64,000 nt of DNA from DASWUZ01 sp036401375 (GTDB lineage: Bacteria > Acidobacteriota > Terriglobia > Terriglobales > Acidobacteriaceae). The notes beneath the pieces are model-generated. The model was not told where the DNA came from and ran no database searches. It saw nothing but the letters and a program-made list of their open reading frames with translations. The stretch spans positions 186,001 through 250,000 of the forward strand of contig DASWVB010000012.1 in assembly GCA_036401375.1 (NCBI GenBank), in the 5' to 3' direction. A program made the translations under genes and the position numbers. Every line of letters begins with the position of its first letter. The first letter of the stretch is position 1. This document shows, one piece after another, positions 17,982-26,788 of the stretch.

Positions 17982-18773
17982 CTACTCCGTCTCAGGCGAA
18001 CGCGCCGACTCATGCCAGTCATGCAAAAAGTACCATTCAAAAAACATCACGATAAAGAAGAACGAAAACCCTAACGCCGTAGCCGCGATCACAAGCGCAA
18101 ACAGGTAAGGAGTCTCAAGTTGTGCGCTCGCATAGATAATCGAATAGCCAAGGCCGCCCTGCCCTACCTGGCTCGATCCAGCGAACCACTCCCCGTTGAT
18201 TGCCCCGATCACTGAGATGCCGCTGGCGATGCGAATGCCCGTAAACAGCGAGGGAACCGCATGGGGCAGGCGCAGCTTAAGCAATATCTGGCCCGGTGAT
18301 GCTCGATGCATGAGAAACAAATTCACTAGACTCTCATCCACACTCACCAGCCCCTGGGTCGTGTTTGCAATAATGGGCGCCAGGCAGATGATGAAGGTCA
18401 CAAGCATGATCGAGAGGGTCCCGGGGCCCATCCACATCAGGATCAGCGGCGCGATGGCCACGATCGGCACCGTCTGCAACAGGATCGTGTAGGGGTAGAG
18501 CAGCCGCCGCAGCCATCGCCACTTCGCAAAGACGAGCGCGATGCCCGTGCCAGCAACGATGCTCGCGGCCAGCCCGCCGGCAGCCTCAACCGCAGTGATC
18601 GCAAATGAGATGAGCAGTGAATGAAAGCGGCTCACAATGGCTTCGGCGACCCGCGCCGGCGATGGCAGCATGTACGCCGGGGTGTGCAGCAGCCGCACAA
18701 AGGCAGTCCAGGCCAGCAGTAAAGCAGCCAGAACTCCAGCAGCATTCAGGGCCGCGATAAGCCGCTTCCTCAC
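17982..18773 (-). CDS. ABC transporter permease, SsuC/ThiX-like
   Basis: Inner-membrane permease of 263 residues with about six helices, of the nitrate/sulfonate/taurine/pyrimidine importer class. The EAA loop region (TQGLVSVDESLVNLFLMHRASPG, then ILLKLRLPHAVPSLFTGIRIA) contacts the ATPase. GTG at 18773 overlaps the ATPase stop as GTGA and has GGGGAG 10 nt upstream, so a longer reading that runs back through the ATPase gene was rejected. The binding protein is encoded apart, at 25723-26703. Confidence 0.93.
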   Translation of the reverse strand: MRKRLIAALNAAGVLAALLLAWTAFVRLLHTPAYMLPSPARVAEAIVSRFHSLLISFAITAVEAAGGLAASIVAGTGIALVFAKWRWLRRLLYPYTILLQTVPIVAIAPLILMWMGPGTLSIMLVTFIICLAPIIANTTQGLVSVDESLVNLFLMHRASPGQILLKLRLPHAVPSLFTGIRIASGISVIGAINGEWFAGSSQVGQGGLGYSIIYASAQLETPYLFALVIAATALGFSFFFIVMFFEWYFLHDWHESARSPETE

Positions 18774-19540
18774 AGGCTCTGCACTCCCCGCAGCGCCTTT
18801 GAAACCGCGGCGATCCGTTCTTCCAGTGCGGCGCTGCCGCGAGTCGCAGCGTTGCGCGGATACGGCAGATCGACCTGGATATCGTGAGCGATCCTCCCCG
18901 GGTGCGGCGCGAGTATCAGGATGCGACTCGATAGAAACACAGCTTCTGTAACCGCATGGGTTACAAATATAACGGTCCACTGCCCCTCCTCGCGCAACCG
19001 CAGCAGCTCTTCATTCAGCCGGTCGCGGGTCATCTCGTCCAGCGCGGCAAAGGGCTCGTCCATCAGCAATATGCGAGGGCGGCTCACCAGCGCGCGAGCG
19101 ATCGAGACGCGCATCTTCATGCCGCCCGAGAGCTGCCGGGGAAAAGCCTGCACCACGTCACTCAGGCCGACGAGCGTCAGCATCGATTGCACGCGCTGCT
19201 CGCGATCAGAGCGCGATATACCCTCGAGTTCGAGACCGAGCGCGACATTCTGCTGCACCGTGCGCCAGGGCAGCAGCGTCGGATCCTGAAAGATGTAGGA
19301 GACGATTCCTCGCGCCGCAGCGGGCTCCGATCCGTCGACCGCCACTGTGCCCGCAGACGGCGGGGTCAGCCCGGATACCAGCTTCAGCAGCGTCGACTTC
19401 CCGCATCCCGACGGCCCGATCACACTCACAAATTCACCCTTGCTCACCGAGAAATCCACATCGGCGAGCACCGCCATCCGCTCCCCATAGCGCTTCGTAA
19501 CGCCGCGGAACGCGACCTCATGGCGGCCCACGGTACTCAC
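18770..19540 (-). CDS. ABC transporter ATP-binding protein, SsuB/ThiZ-like
   Basis: Cytoplasmic ATPase of 256 residues energising the neighbouring permease. Walker A GPSGCGKST, Q-loop FQDPTLLPWRT, signature LSGGMKMRVSIARAL, Walker B ILLMDEPFAALDE and switch His in FVTHAVTEAV are all intact. The PTLLPWRT Q-loop is typical of the nitrate/sulfonate/pyrimidine import class. The start is GTG at 19540, overlapping the stop of the CocE-type hydrolase gene as GTGA. Confidence 0.95.
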   Translation of the reverse strand: MSTVGRHEVAFRGVTKRYGERMAVLADVDFSVSKGEFVSVIGPSGCGKSTLLKLVSGLTPPSAGTVAVDGSEPAAARGIVSYIFQDPTLLPWRTVQQNVALGLELEGISRSDREQRVQSMLTLVGLSDVVQAFPRQLSGGMKMRVSIARALVSRPRILLMDEPFAALDEMTRDRLNEELLRLREEGQWTVIFVTHAVTEAVFLSSRILILAPHPGRIAHDIQVDLPYPRNAATRGSAALEERIAAVSKALRGVQSL

Positions 19541-21291
19541 GAGGCGGGGCCCTCCAACACTGGCAGATGAAGGGCAGAGGGGTGATCGGCATCGTGCAGC
19601 ACGAACTGCGTCGAGCGCAGCCAGCTCCATGAATCGGCCTCGCAAGGCTTGACTGCAGCCGAAGGATTGCGATCGAAGAGAGGAAAGGCGCTGCTCGCGA
19701 TCTCAAGGCGAATGCAGTCGCCCGCGGCGAAGACGCAGGACGTAGGCTCAAGCGCAAAGCGCCAGCAGTGAACCTGGTCCGCTCTGTATCCCGGCTCGCG
19801 AAACAGCAGCGAAGAGCGCGCCATGCCGATCGCGATGAAGTGTGCAACGCCGTCCGGCGTCAGCCGCACCAGCTTCGATGTGAAATCCGAGTGGTCCGCC
19901 GAAGTCGCACAGTAGAGCGAAACCGAGGCGCTCCCACAGACATGCAGCGGCTGGCTCAGCGGCTCCGTTGTGTAGACGAGCACGTTGTTGCCCAGCTCCA
20001 GCTGCGCCTGGTTGCTGCCGCCGCTCGTCGCTGCCGGACCGCCCGGCGCAAGCACCGGCACCTCCGGATCGTAGACGAAGACATCGCGAGGCTGATCCTG
20101 ATCCGGCGGGCCGGCCGACAGGCACCCGTCTCCCTTGCGCGAGTTCGCGCGCCCACCGCTATGAAGAAAATAACTTTGTACCTGCGGCGAGGCCGGCCAT
20201 TCGGCGCACTCAAACCACCGGTTCGCGCCGAGCGCAAAGTGTCGCACCCGCGGCTCGGACGCAAATTCACCGGAGTCTCTAAGCCAATGGTTGAACCACC
20301 GCAGCAACAGCGCATCCGTATCGAGGAGCGCCTCGTCACCGAAGTGTGCCTCGCCGGCGCGATCGCCCCATGGAATGTGGACCCACGGGCCGGCTACAAG
20401 GTATTGGTTGTCCCGCGCAAACTTTGAACCAGCGTGCTTGCACAGCGTAAGAAAGCCATCGATGCTGCCCTGCAGGTAGGTGTCGTACCACCCCGACAGA
20501 TGCAGCGCCGGCACATCAATGTCAGCGACCGACGTGCTCACGTCGAGCTCCGACCAGTACTGCCCAGGCTCATCGTGTTCGAACCAGTCGCGCACGTAGG
20601 CCGGCAGCCCCGCAAACTGCAGCGCCGTATGACGGCCGTAGGGGGCGGGCCACGCCTGCAAGCCAAGACTGATCCACGCAGCCTCGAGCGCGTCGCTCGC
20701 ATCGCGCAGCTTCAGCCGCCGCGCATCGGCCTTGAGCATCTGCAGCCCCCACCCAAGACTTGAGGCGAGGCGCAGAGCTCCTCCCTGGTAAAACCATCCG
20801 TGGTAAAGATCGTGCGCCGTCATCGCGGGAGCGATGCAGACCAGCCCCTCGGGCCGCGCCGCCGCCGCAAGCAGCTGCGTCATCCCCTGGTATGAGAACC
20901 CATACATCCCGATGCGTCCATCCGACTCAGGTCGCGTCCGCAGCCAGGCGATGGTCTCGGCGCCGTCGCGGCGCTCATTGCGGAACGGATAAAACTCGCC
21001 CTCCGAATCGCCACGCCCTCGCACATCCTGGATGACAACGTTATAGCCATGGCTCGCAAACCATACGGGATGCGCGTTGACGACCGTCGACGCGATGTCA
21101 CGGCCATAAGGCTGGCGCATCAACAGTGTGGGATTCTTCCCTGGCGTGCTGCCTTGTCGCACTGCAGGATAGTAGTGATCGGAGTAAAGCTGAGTCCCGT
21201 CAGACATCCGGCACGCCGCACCGCGCTCCAGCCGCACACCAGAGCCGCAGTCGATCGGCTGCGTTCGCAGCACGCCGCAGCCAGTGTTCAT
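19537..21291 (-). CDS. CocE/NonD family hydrolase
   Basis: Alpha/beta hydrolase of about 584 residues of the cocaine esterase/X-Pro dipeptidyl-peptidase (S15) class, which cleaves esters or acyl-amide bonds. The nucleophile sits in YGFSYQG (Ser about 133). DVRGRGDSEGEF is the oxyanion-region signature, LSGWYDTYLQG carries the acidic residue and AGPWVHIPWGD the His. The C-terminal half is the jelly-roll domain (LVYTTEPLSQPLHVCGS onward). No signal peptide is evident. The ATG at 21291 overlaps the creatininase-family stop as ATGA. It may trim an ester or peptide-like conjugate of the imported compound. Confidence 0.9.
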   Translation of the reverse strand: MNTGCGVLRTQPIDCGSGVRLERGAACRMSDGTQLYSDHYYPAVRQGSTPGKNPTLLMRQPYGRDIASTVVNAHPVWFASHGYNVVIQDVRGRGDSEGEFYPFRNERRDGAETIAWLRTRPESDGRIGMYGFSYQGMTQLLAAAARPEGLVCIAPAMTAHDLYHGWFYQGGALRLASSLGWGLQMLKADARRLKLRDASDALEAAWISLGLQAWPAPYGRHTALQFAGLPAYVRDWFEHDEPGQYWSELDVSTSVADIDVPALHLSGWYDTYLQGSIDGFLTLCKHAGSKFARDNQYLVAGPWVHIPWGDRAGEAHFGDEALLDTDALLLRWFNHWLRDSGEFASEPRVRHFALGANRWFECAEWPASPQVQSYFLHSGGRANSRKGDGCLSAGPPDQDQPRDVFVYDPEVPVLAPGGPAATSGGSNQAQLELGNNVLVYTTEPLSQPLHVCGSASVSLYCATSADHSDFTSKLVRLTPDGVAHFIAIGMARSSLLFREPGYRADQVHCWRFALEPTSCVFAAGDCIRLEIASSAFPLFDRNPSAAVKPCEADSWSWLRSTQFVLHDADHPSALHLPVLEGPAS

Positions 21292-22079
21292 GCGCCTCTG
21301 CTCTTGTAATCGAACATGGCGGCAAGAGCACCGGCGATCCTGGTGGCGGCAGCGTCGATCCAGAGTGCGCCGTTTGTCGCCGTCGCCGGCCTCGGGTCTC
21401 CCATCACTCCGCTTGCAGCAATGTCGCGAGTCAACCATGCAAAGGTGGCGGGGCCGTTCTCAGGCAGCAGCAGCTCAGGGTTGGCAAGATCGGCGATGTA
21501 GTTGAAGGTGTATCGATCGGCGTGCACCAGCTCCGGCGCGGCAGAGAGCAGAAACGCAGTCTCGACCTCTCCCGCATGGAAGCCATAGGCGCGCTCCTGC
21601 GGGGCGAGACCCTCGAAACGCGCGCCCGCAGAGCCATGCAGGCAAAACACGCGCAGACCGAACTCTGCCCGCAGATCGCGCGCCATCACGTCAATCAGAG
21701 AGGAGTTACCGCCGTGCGTGTTGAAGAGCACCAGCCTCGTGAATCCCGACGCTGCAATACTCGCGCCCACATCTCGCAACACGCTCATGAACGTGGCAGA
21801 GGTAACCGAGAGCGTGCCCGGAAAGCCGATGTGCTCATTGCTCTTGCCATAGCAGACCGCCGGCAACGCATAGAGCGGCAACTCCGCAGGCATGCGCGAC
21901 AATGCCGTCCCCAGCAGCAGGCTGTTGATCAGGGTATCCGTCGCGAGCGGCAGATGGTGCCCGTGCTGTTCGATAGCCGCCGTCGGCAGGATGAGCAGAG
22001 TCGACTGGCGCGGAAGTTCGTCAACCTGCTTCCAGGTCAGGTAAGCAAAGTTGCGTGCGTCCGGAATCCACGTCTTCAT
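21288..22079 (-). CDS. Creatininase-family amidohydrolase
   Basis: 263-residue metal-dependent hydrolase. Conserved ligands are Glu37, His39 and Asp48 in AAIEQHGHHLPLATDT, His122 in NTHGGN, and Glu171 in FHAGEVET. True creatininase has Glu two residues after the fourth ligand; this protein has Gly there, as in family members that cleave formamides or other cyclic and linear amides (the ArfB/MftE branch). The exact reaction is therefore open, and creatinine hydrolysis is not the first guess. ATGA overlaps join it to the FAD oxidase upstream and the CocE-type hydrolase downstream. Confidence 0.92.
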   Translation of the reverse strand: MKTWIPDARNFAYLTWKQVDELPRQSTLLILPTAAIEQHGHHLPLATDTLINSLLLGTALSRMPAELPLYALPAVCYGKSNEHIGFPGTLSVTSATFMSVLRDVGASIAASGFTRLVLFNTHGGNSSLIDVMARDLRAEFGLRVFCLHGSAGARFEGLAPQERAYGFHAGEVETAFLLSAAPELVHADRYTFNYIADLANPELLLPENGPATFAWLTRDIAASGVMGDPRPATATNGALWIDAAATRIAGALAAMFDYKSRGA

Positions 22080-23617
22080 GATTGCAACTCTTCCGGGTCA
22101 GCGGACATGGTCATCGAACCATCAGAATGAATATCGGTTACTAAGTGTTTAGTAGCTTCCCCGGTCTCGTAGCCGTCGCTCACGTCTAAGCTTCTGAAGG
22201 TGGCCATCTTTCCTGGATTGAGCAGCCCCTTCGGGTCGTAGCGCCGCTTGGCAAGCAGCTGAACAGCGTCTTCCCGGTAGCGTCCTCCGCCCTCCACATG
22301 GTTCACATGAGGGTTGGCTACACTCACCCCGATCTGGCGGCAATGATCGATCATCTCGTTCAGCCGCTCCGCATCAAGGTAGCGCACGACCGGTATCGCG
22401 CCCGGCACTACAACGCCGTCCCCGCGCTTCATGAACTCGATATGTAACAGTAACTGATCCTTGTATCGTCCCTTCAACTTCGCGAACTGCGCACGCGCAT
22501 CGAGCGGGTCAAACCCGCACTGCAGATAGGTATACGCAGGGTCCGCGCGTATCGCCCACAGGGTCGTGTGGTTCCAGGTGAAGTCAGAGAGCAGCGGGAC
22601 AGTGCGCAGGTTTGGCTGCGGGCCAGAGAAGGTAACACGACCTCCGGCTGCTTCCGCCGCAGCTTTCAGCGCCGGCAGCTGCTCAAGAGCGATGGTGATA
22701 AAGACGAGCGCGGAGCCGTCAATCACGAGGCTGGACAGCGAAGTAAAGAAAGACGGGATTGGCCATTCAAACACGGTGACCAGCCGCTTCGTCCATCGCT
22801 CGCCGGTCGCAACCGTTTCGGCAAAGTCGAACGCGCCCAGAAAAGTATTGAACGCAATCGCACATTGCGCCCACTCGACAGCGGGCGTCAGCGCCAGCCA
22901 GATGCGGGTGATGATCCCGTTCGTTCCCCAGGCGTGCAGTATGTCGTGAACCGCCTCGCCCTCATGCATCACCATGCGCGGCTCGGCTTCCATGGTGACG
23001 ACCTCAAGCGCCCGCACCGTGTTGAAGTCGCGCAGCCCTCCATGCGTCACGGAGCCGATGCCGCCTGAGCCTCCACCGAGAAACCCGCCTACGCTGGCCT
23101 TGACGACGGTTGAGGGATAGCAGCGCAGCTCCCAGCCCGCGGCGCGAGCTTCGGCCTCGAGCGAGCCGAGCCGCAGTCCCGGCTCGCAGATCGCAACTCC
23201 GTCTGGCGTGATCGACAGCAGCGCGTCAAAGCGCGAGAGGTCCAGCACCACGCCGCGCTCTAACGGCACAGCCTGGCCGTAATTACCGGTGCCGCTGCCC
23301 CGCGCCGTCACCGGCAGGTCCTGCGCATAACAATAGCGCAGCACGTCCCGCACCTCGTCACGCGTGGCCGGCTGCACGACCATGTTTGCACTCTTTCCCT
23401 CCAGCAGCGGGCGCAGTATCGGCGAGTACCAGAAGAAATCGCGCGAGAGCCGGCCCACGACCTGCGGATTGGTCAGTACGCGCCGGGCATCGTGCAGCAA
23501 CGCCGCAAGAGCCTCCGCATGATGCCTGACCGCCACGCGAGAGTGTACGGCCTCCAGATTGGCCGCTGTATCCATAGCTGCGGGCGAAAGCGGCCCGTCA
23601 CTCATCGGCTCGCTCAT
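22076..23617 (-). CDS. FAD-binding oxidoreductase, VAO/PCMH type
   Basis: 513-residue flavoprotein related to D-lactate/glycolate oxidases and dehydrogenases. The FAD-binding half contains PVTARGSGTGNYGQAVPLE, GVVLDLSRFD and VGGFLGGGSGGIGS. The C-terminal substrate domain ends with the typical RYDPKGLLNPGKMATF. An N-terminal extension of about 50 residues precedes the first FAD segment. It probably oxidises a C-H or C-N bond of the imported compound or a hydroxy-acid product. The ATG overlaps the stop of the deaminase gene by 4 nt. Confidence 0.92.
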   Translation of the reverse strand: MSEPMSDGPLSPAAMDTAANLEAVHSRVAVRHHAEALAALLHDARRVLTNPQVVGRLSRDFFWYSPILRPLLEGKSANMVVQPATRDEVRDVLRYCYAQDLPVTARGSGTGNYGQAVPLERGVVLDLSRFDALLSITPDGVAICEPGLRLGSLEAEARAAGWELRCYPSTVVKASVGGFLGGGSGGIGSVTHGGLRDFNTVRALEVVTMEAEPRMVMHEGEAVHDILHAWGTNGIITRIWLALTPAVEWAQCAIAFNTFLGAFDFAETVATGERWTKRLVTVFEWPIPSFFTSLSSLVIDGSALVFITIALEQLPALKAAAEAAGGRVTFSGPQPNLRTVPLLSDFTWNHTTLWAIRADPAYTYLQCGFDPLDARAQFAKLKGRYKDQLLLHIEFMKRGDGVVVPGAIPVVRYLDAERLNEMIDHCRQIGVSVANPHVNHVEGGGRYREDAVQLLAKRRYDPKGLLNPGKMATFRSLDVSDGYETGEATKHLVTDIHSDGSMTMSADPEELQS

Positions 23618-24231
23618 GATGCCCTCCGCCTTCGCAGACCGCTGGCCGGCGCCATCCGCTGCGGCTTGACAGAGGCCATTGCAGGCGCTGTGCGAGAGGC
23701 TTCAGAGGGCCGCCAGTTTGCGAATGCCTTCTGCATCTTGGGATGATCAAAGAGCGTGCAACACAGCTCTCGCATCACCGGCCCGTCGACGATGCAGGCG
23801 ATGTCGCTGCGACGCGCCACCTGCCTGGCGGAGATGAGAATCTGGTCGCAGTAGCGGTTCGCGTCAGCAATGGTCGCACCATAGACCACCCGATCAAGCC
23901 CCGCCCAGAGCGCATTTGCCATGCACATCGGGCAGGGCTCACAGGTGCTGTAGAGCGTGTAGCCGGCCAGAGAACGCGTCTTCAACTTCCTGCACGCCAG
24001 CCGCACCGTGCGCACCTCGGCATGCGAGCTGGGATCATTTTCCTTCGCAACGGCATTCAATCCACGCTGCAGCAGTGTGCCTGTCCGCGTCTCGACGATC
24101 AGCGCACCAAAGGGGACAGGTCGCTCGGTGAGCATCGTCCGCGCGGTGAACTTGACCAGCTCTCGCATCCGCTGTTCGTCGGCCGCGCTCGCCTTCACTG
24201 CCTCACTCCTGCGGCCTGCCTGTGCGGTCAT
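23614..24231 (-). CDS. Nucleobase deaminase, guanine-deaminase-like CDA fold
   Basis: About 205 residues; first gene of the six-gene minus operon. Zinc motifs are HAE (His70, Glu72) in NDPSSHAEVRT and PCPMC (Cys100, Cys103) in STCEPCPMCMANALWAG. It lacks the AGFDDSFIY segment of true GuaD and carries an extra Arg/Pro-rich C-terminal extension of about 35 residues, so its substrate may differ from that of the enzyme at 5905. The ATG at 24231 is used; an in-frame GTG at 24246 would add five residues. It is divergent from the amidase. Confidence 0.88.
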   Translation of the reverse strand: MTAQAGRRSEAVKASAADEQRMRELVKFTARTMLTERPVPFGALIVETRTGTLLQRGLNAVAKENDPSSHAEVRTVRLACRKLKTRSLAGYTLYSTCEPCPMCMANALWAGLDRVVYGATIADANRYCDQILISARQVARRSDIACIVDGPVMRELCCTLFDHPKMQKAFANWRPSEASRTAPAMASVKPQRMAPASGLRRRRAS

Positions 24232-24318
24232 GGTGCAATTTAGCACGTTTCCGGTCCGTGGCCCCCTAAAGATCGAGCCTGCCTACGCGCCTCGCCAGGG
24301 CTCTTCGAGCGCGCAGCT

Positions 24319-24331
24319 TAGAATGCACTCT
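24319..24331 (+). promoter_or_regulatory. -10 element directly before the amidase start
   Basis: TAGAAT (24319-24324) lies 7 nt before the ATG at 24332, with no Shine-Dalgarno sequence in between. Transcription would start at or beside the start codon. It lies in the 100-nt divergent region shared with the deaminase operon. The -35 is weak. Confidence 0.4.
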
Positions 24332-25726
24332 ATGCAGGACGAGGATCTCCCCGAGACACCACTGCAGCGCCTGCGCCGCAGCCTGTCTGCAGGGGAAAGC
24401 ACCGCAGGAGCGCTCGCCGCGCAGGCGCTCGCACACGCCAACAGCAACGCGGGTCAAAACGTCTATCTCGCCCTCGACCCCGAGCAGGTGCTGCAAGACG
24501 CCGCAGCACCCGAGAGCGAGCTCTCTTCCGGTGGCCGGCCGGCAAAAGAACGTCCAGCCCTCTACGGCATCCCTGTCTCGATCAAAGACTGCTTCGACCT
24601 GCGCGGTTATCGCACCACCTGCGGATCGCGTTTCTATGCGCGACAAAACCCTCCCGCGATGCAGCACTCTGCCGTTGCGGCCGTGTTGCGGCGCCAGGGC
24701 GCAACCATCATCGGCAAGACGCATCTGCACCAGCTCGCCTACGGCATCACCGGGCAGAATGCCGACTACGGCGACTGCGTTCAGCCTCGCAACTCCCGCT
24801 GGCTCACGGGCGGCTCCTCGAGCGGCGCGGCGGCCAGCGTGCAGGAGGGCTCCGCTATCGCGGCCATCGGAACCGACACCGGCGGATCGATCCGCGTGCC
24901 CGCCGCTCTCTGCGGATTGGCCGGCTACCGCGCCTCGCATGGAATGAAGCTGCGCGCCCTACCTGGCCTCAATGACGATGCGTGGCACGGCGCGGCGCAT
25001 CTCGCTGCCTCCTTCGATACGGTGGGATGGCTCTACCGCGACCTGCGCGATGGGCCAGCGTTCGCCGCGGCGCTGTTCGACATCGAGCCGCGGCAGATCG
25101 AGGCTGAGCGCGAGCGCCTGCTCTCCGGCGCGCCCCTGAGCATCGGTGCAGTTGGACCGGAATTCCTGCACGACTCAGAGCCAAACGTCCTGCATGTGCT
25201 TGAAGGCTGGAAGCAGCAACTCGCACGATCCGGCGCTCGCATTGACCTTGCTGATACAGCATTCTGGCACGACGCTCTCGACATTTTTGCTCCCATCCAG
25301 GCGCACGAGGCGAGCGTGCTGCACCGCGGGCATTACTCGGAGTTTCAACCCGGCATAGCCGAGCGCCTGAACTGGGGCGCGTCGCTCTCACCAGGTACGC
25401 TGCACACCCTGCATCAGCGGCTGGCGCGCTTCCGGCTGCAGATGGACGCGCTCTTCACCCGCTACGACTTCCTCATCCTGCCCTGCGCCCCGATGACTAC
25501 CCTCGATGCGGCGTCTGACCACACAGCCACGCGCGCGCGCATCCTCCGCTACACCACTCCGCTGAGCCTCGGCGGAAACCCCGTCGTCGCTCTCCCCGGT
25601 AACAGTGGAGGCGTACAGCTGGCCGGCCGTCGAGGCGCGGACGCAAGGCTGCTCGCCCTCTCCGCCCTACTCGGCGAAAGAATGCCGTCCGAGCCCCAGG
25701 CCGGCGATGTTACGCTGCTGCCATGA
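24332..25726 (+). CDS. Amidase-signature-family hydrolase (AtzE/AtzF/GatA-like)
   Basis: 464-residue cytoplasmic amidase. The Ser-cisSer-Lys triad can be placed: Lys85 in PVSIKDCF, cis-Ser within GGSSSGAAASV (162-164), and nucleophile Ser186 in GTDTGGSIRVPAA. The family includes carboxybiuret, allophanate and oxamate hydrolases and GatA; no GatB/GatC genes are adjacent, so a catabolic amidase is more likely. The ATG at 24332 is supported by the TAGAAT element; an ATG at 24323 would add three residues. Its stop overlaps the binding-protein ATG as ATGA, which ties this enzyme to uptake. Confidence 0.92.
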   Translation: MQDEDLPETPLQRLRRSLSAGESTAGALAAQALAHANSNAGQNVYLALDPEQVLQDAAAPESELSSGGRPAKERPALYGIPVSIKDCFDLRGYRTTCGSRFYARQNPPAMQHSAVAAVLRRQGATIIGKTHLHQLAYGITGQNADYGDCVQPRNSRWLTGGSSSGAAASVQEGSAIAAIGTDTGGSIRVPAALCGLAGYRASHGMKLRALPGLNDDAWHGAAHLAASFDTVGWLYRDLRDGPAFAAALFDIEPRQIEAERERLLSGAPLSIGAVGPEFLHDSEPNVLHVLEGWKQQLARSGARIDLADTAFWHDALDIFAPIQAHEASVLHRGHYSEFQPGIAERLNWGASLSPGTLHTLHQRLARFRLQMDALFTRYDFLILPCAPMTTLDAASDHTATRARILRYTTPLSLGGNPVVALPGNSGGVQLAGRRGADARLLALSALLGERMPSEPQAGDVTLLP

Positions 25727-26703
25727 CCCGCCGCCTTCGCCATCTCCTGCTCACGACGACCGCGATACTTGCGCTTGCCAGTGGATGCTCGCGGCACGCG
25801 GATGTCGGCGGCCTCACCCCCGTCAGCCTGCAGACGGATTGGTATCCGCAGCCCGAGCATGGGGGCTTTTACGACGCCGTCGTCAAGGGCTTCTACAAGG
25901 ACGAGGGGCTGAGCGTGACCATCGTGCCCGGCGGCCCCTATTCCAACGCCGAGCAGCAGGTCGCAGTCGGCGCCAGCCAGTTCGCGCTCGGATCGTCTGA
26001 CCATCTTATGGAGGGCATGGCCAACGGCGAGCCGCTCGTAGCCGTCGCTGCGACCATGCAGCACGACCCGCAGGCGATCATGGTCCACACCCAGTCGCCG
26101 GTAAAAAACTTCGCCGATCTGAACGGCCACGCCATCGCTATCAAGCCTGGATCGACGTGGTTCCGCTATCTCGTCAAGCGCTACCAGCTCAAAGATGTGC
26201 GCGAGATTCCTGCGACTTACTCGGTCGCCAACTTCATCGCCGATCCAAACTACATCCAGCAGATCTTCGTTACCTCTGAACCTTTCTTTGCGCGCAAGGC
26301 CGGCGCCGACTGCCGCACCCTGCTCATCAGCAGCACCGGCTACGACCCCTACCGCGTCTTCTTCACCTCGCAGAGCTATCTGCACGCGCATCCCGATGTG
26401 GTTGCCAGATTTGTGCGTGCCTCGCTGCGCGGCTGGCGCGACTACATGAACGACCCCACCGCAGCCAACGCGCTCCTCTCCAAGCTGAACCCCGCCATGA
26501 GCGCCGAGCAGATGCAGTTCACCTGGCAGGCTCTCAAGGATGGCCGCTTCATCACCGGCGCTGATCCATCCGGAGCCGGCCTTGGCCAACTCGATCCAAA
26601 ACGCTGGGCGACGATGTATCAGCAGCTCCGCGATCTGGGAATGATCGACAAGCCGATCGATCTGCAGTCGGCCTATACGCTGCAGTTTCTGCCGGCCCGC
26701 TGA
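25723..26703 (+). CDS. ABC transporter substrate-binding lipoprotein, NMT1/ThiY-like
   Basis: Binding protein of 326 residues. The signal sequence ends in a lipobox LASGC, with the lipidated Cys at 22. The opening LQTDWYPQPEHGGFYDAV, then KGFYKDEGL and IVPGGP, is the signature of the NMT1/THI5-like family, which binds hydroxymethylpyrimidine and other nitrogen or sulfur compounds. GSTWFRYLV and the N-terminal Trp/Tyr residues would line the pocket. It is encoded apart from its likely ATPase and permease (18770-19540, 17982-18773) but divergently from that operon and coupled to the amidase. A pyrimidine-like or small nitrogenous ligand is the leading guess. Confidence 0.92.
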   Translation: MTRRLRHLLLTTTAILALASGCSRHADVGGLTPVSLQTDWYPQPEHGGFYDAVVKGFYKDEGLSVTIVPGGPYSNAEQQVAVGASQFALGSSDHLMEGMANGEPLVAVAATMQHDPQAIMVHTQSPVKNFADLNGHAIAIKPGSTWFRYLVKRYQLKDVREIPATYSVANFIADPNYIQQIFVTSEPFFARKAGADCRTLLISSTGYDPYRVFFTSQSYLHAHPDVVARFVRASLRGWRDYMNDPTAANALLSKLNPAMSAEQMQFTWQALKDGRFITGADPSGAGLGQLDPKRWATMYQQLRDLGMIDKPIDLQSAYTLQFLPAR

Positions 26704-26712
26704 TCGGTCCCT

Positions 26713-26765
26713 CGACCCATCGACCGATTGATTGACCGAACGACCGGACCACTCAACCAACCGAC
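26713..26765. repeat. Degenerate GACC-rich repeat between convergent genes
   Basis: Several copies of a short CGACC-type word (such as ATCGACCG, TTGACCG and ACGACCGG) occur at irregular 8-12 nt steps between the binding-protein and cytosine-deaminase-like genes. Origin and function are not apparent. Confidence 0.4.
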
Positions 26766-26788
26766 GAAGCCATCAAGCACGCAAGCGC

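Noticed and set aside
21288..22079. Call as creatininase acting on creatinine
   Set aside because: A creatininase metal-site Glu is replaced by Gly in NTHGGN.
25549..26760. 403-codon minus-strand open frame over the amidase and binding protein
   Set aside because: Both plus-strand genes have full family motifs and coupled start/stop; the antisense product is low-complexity.
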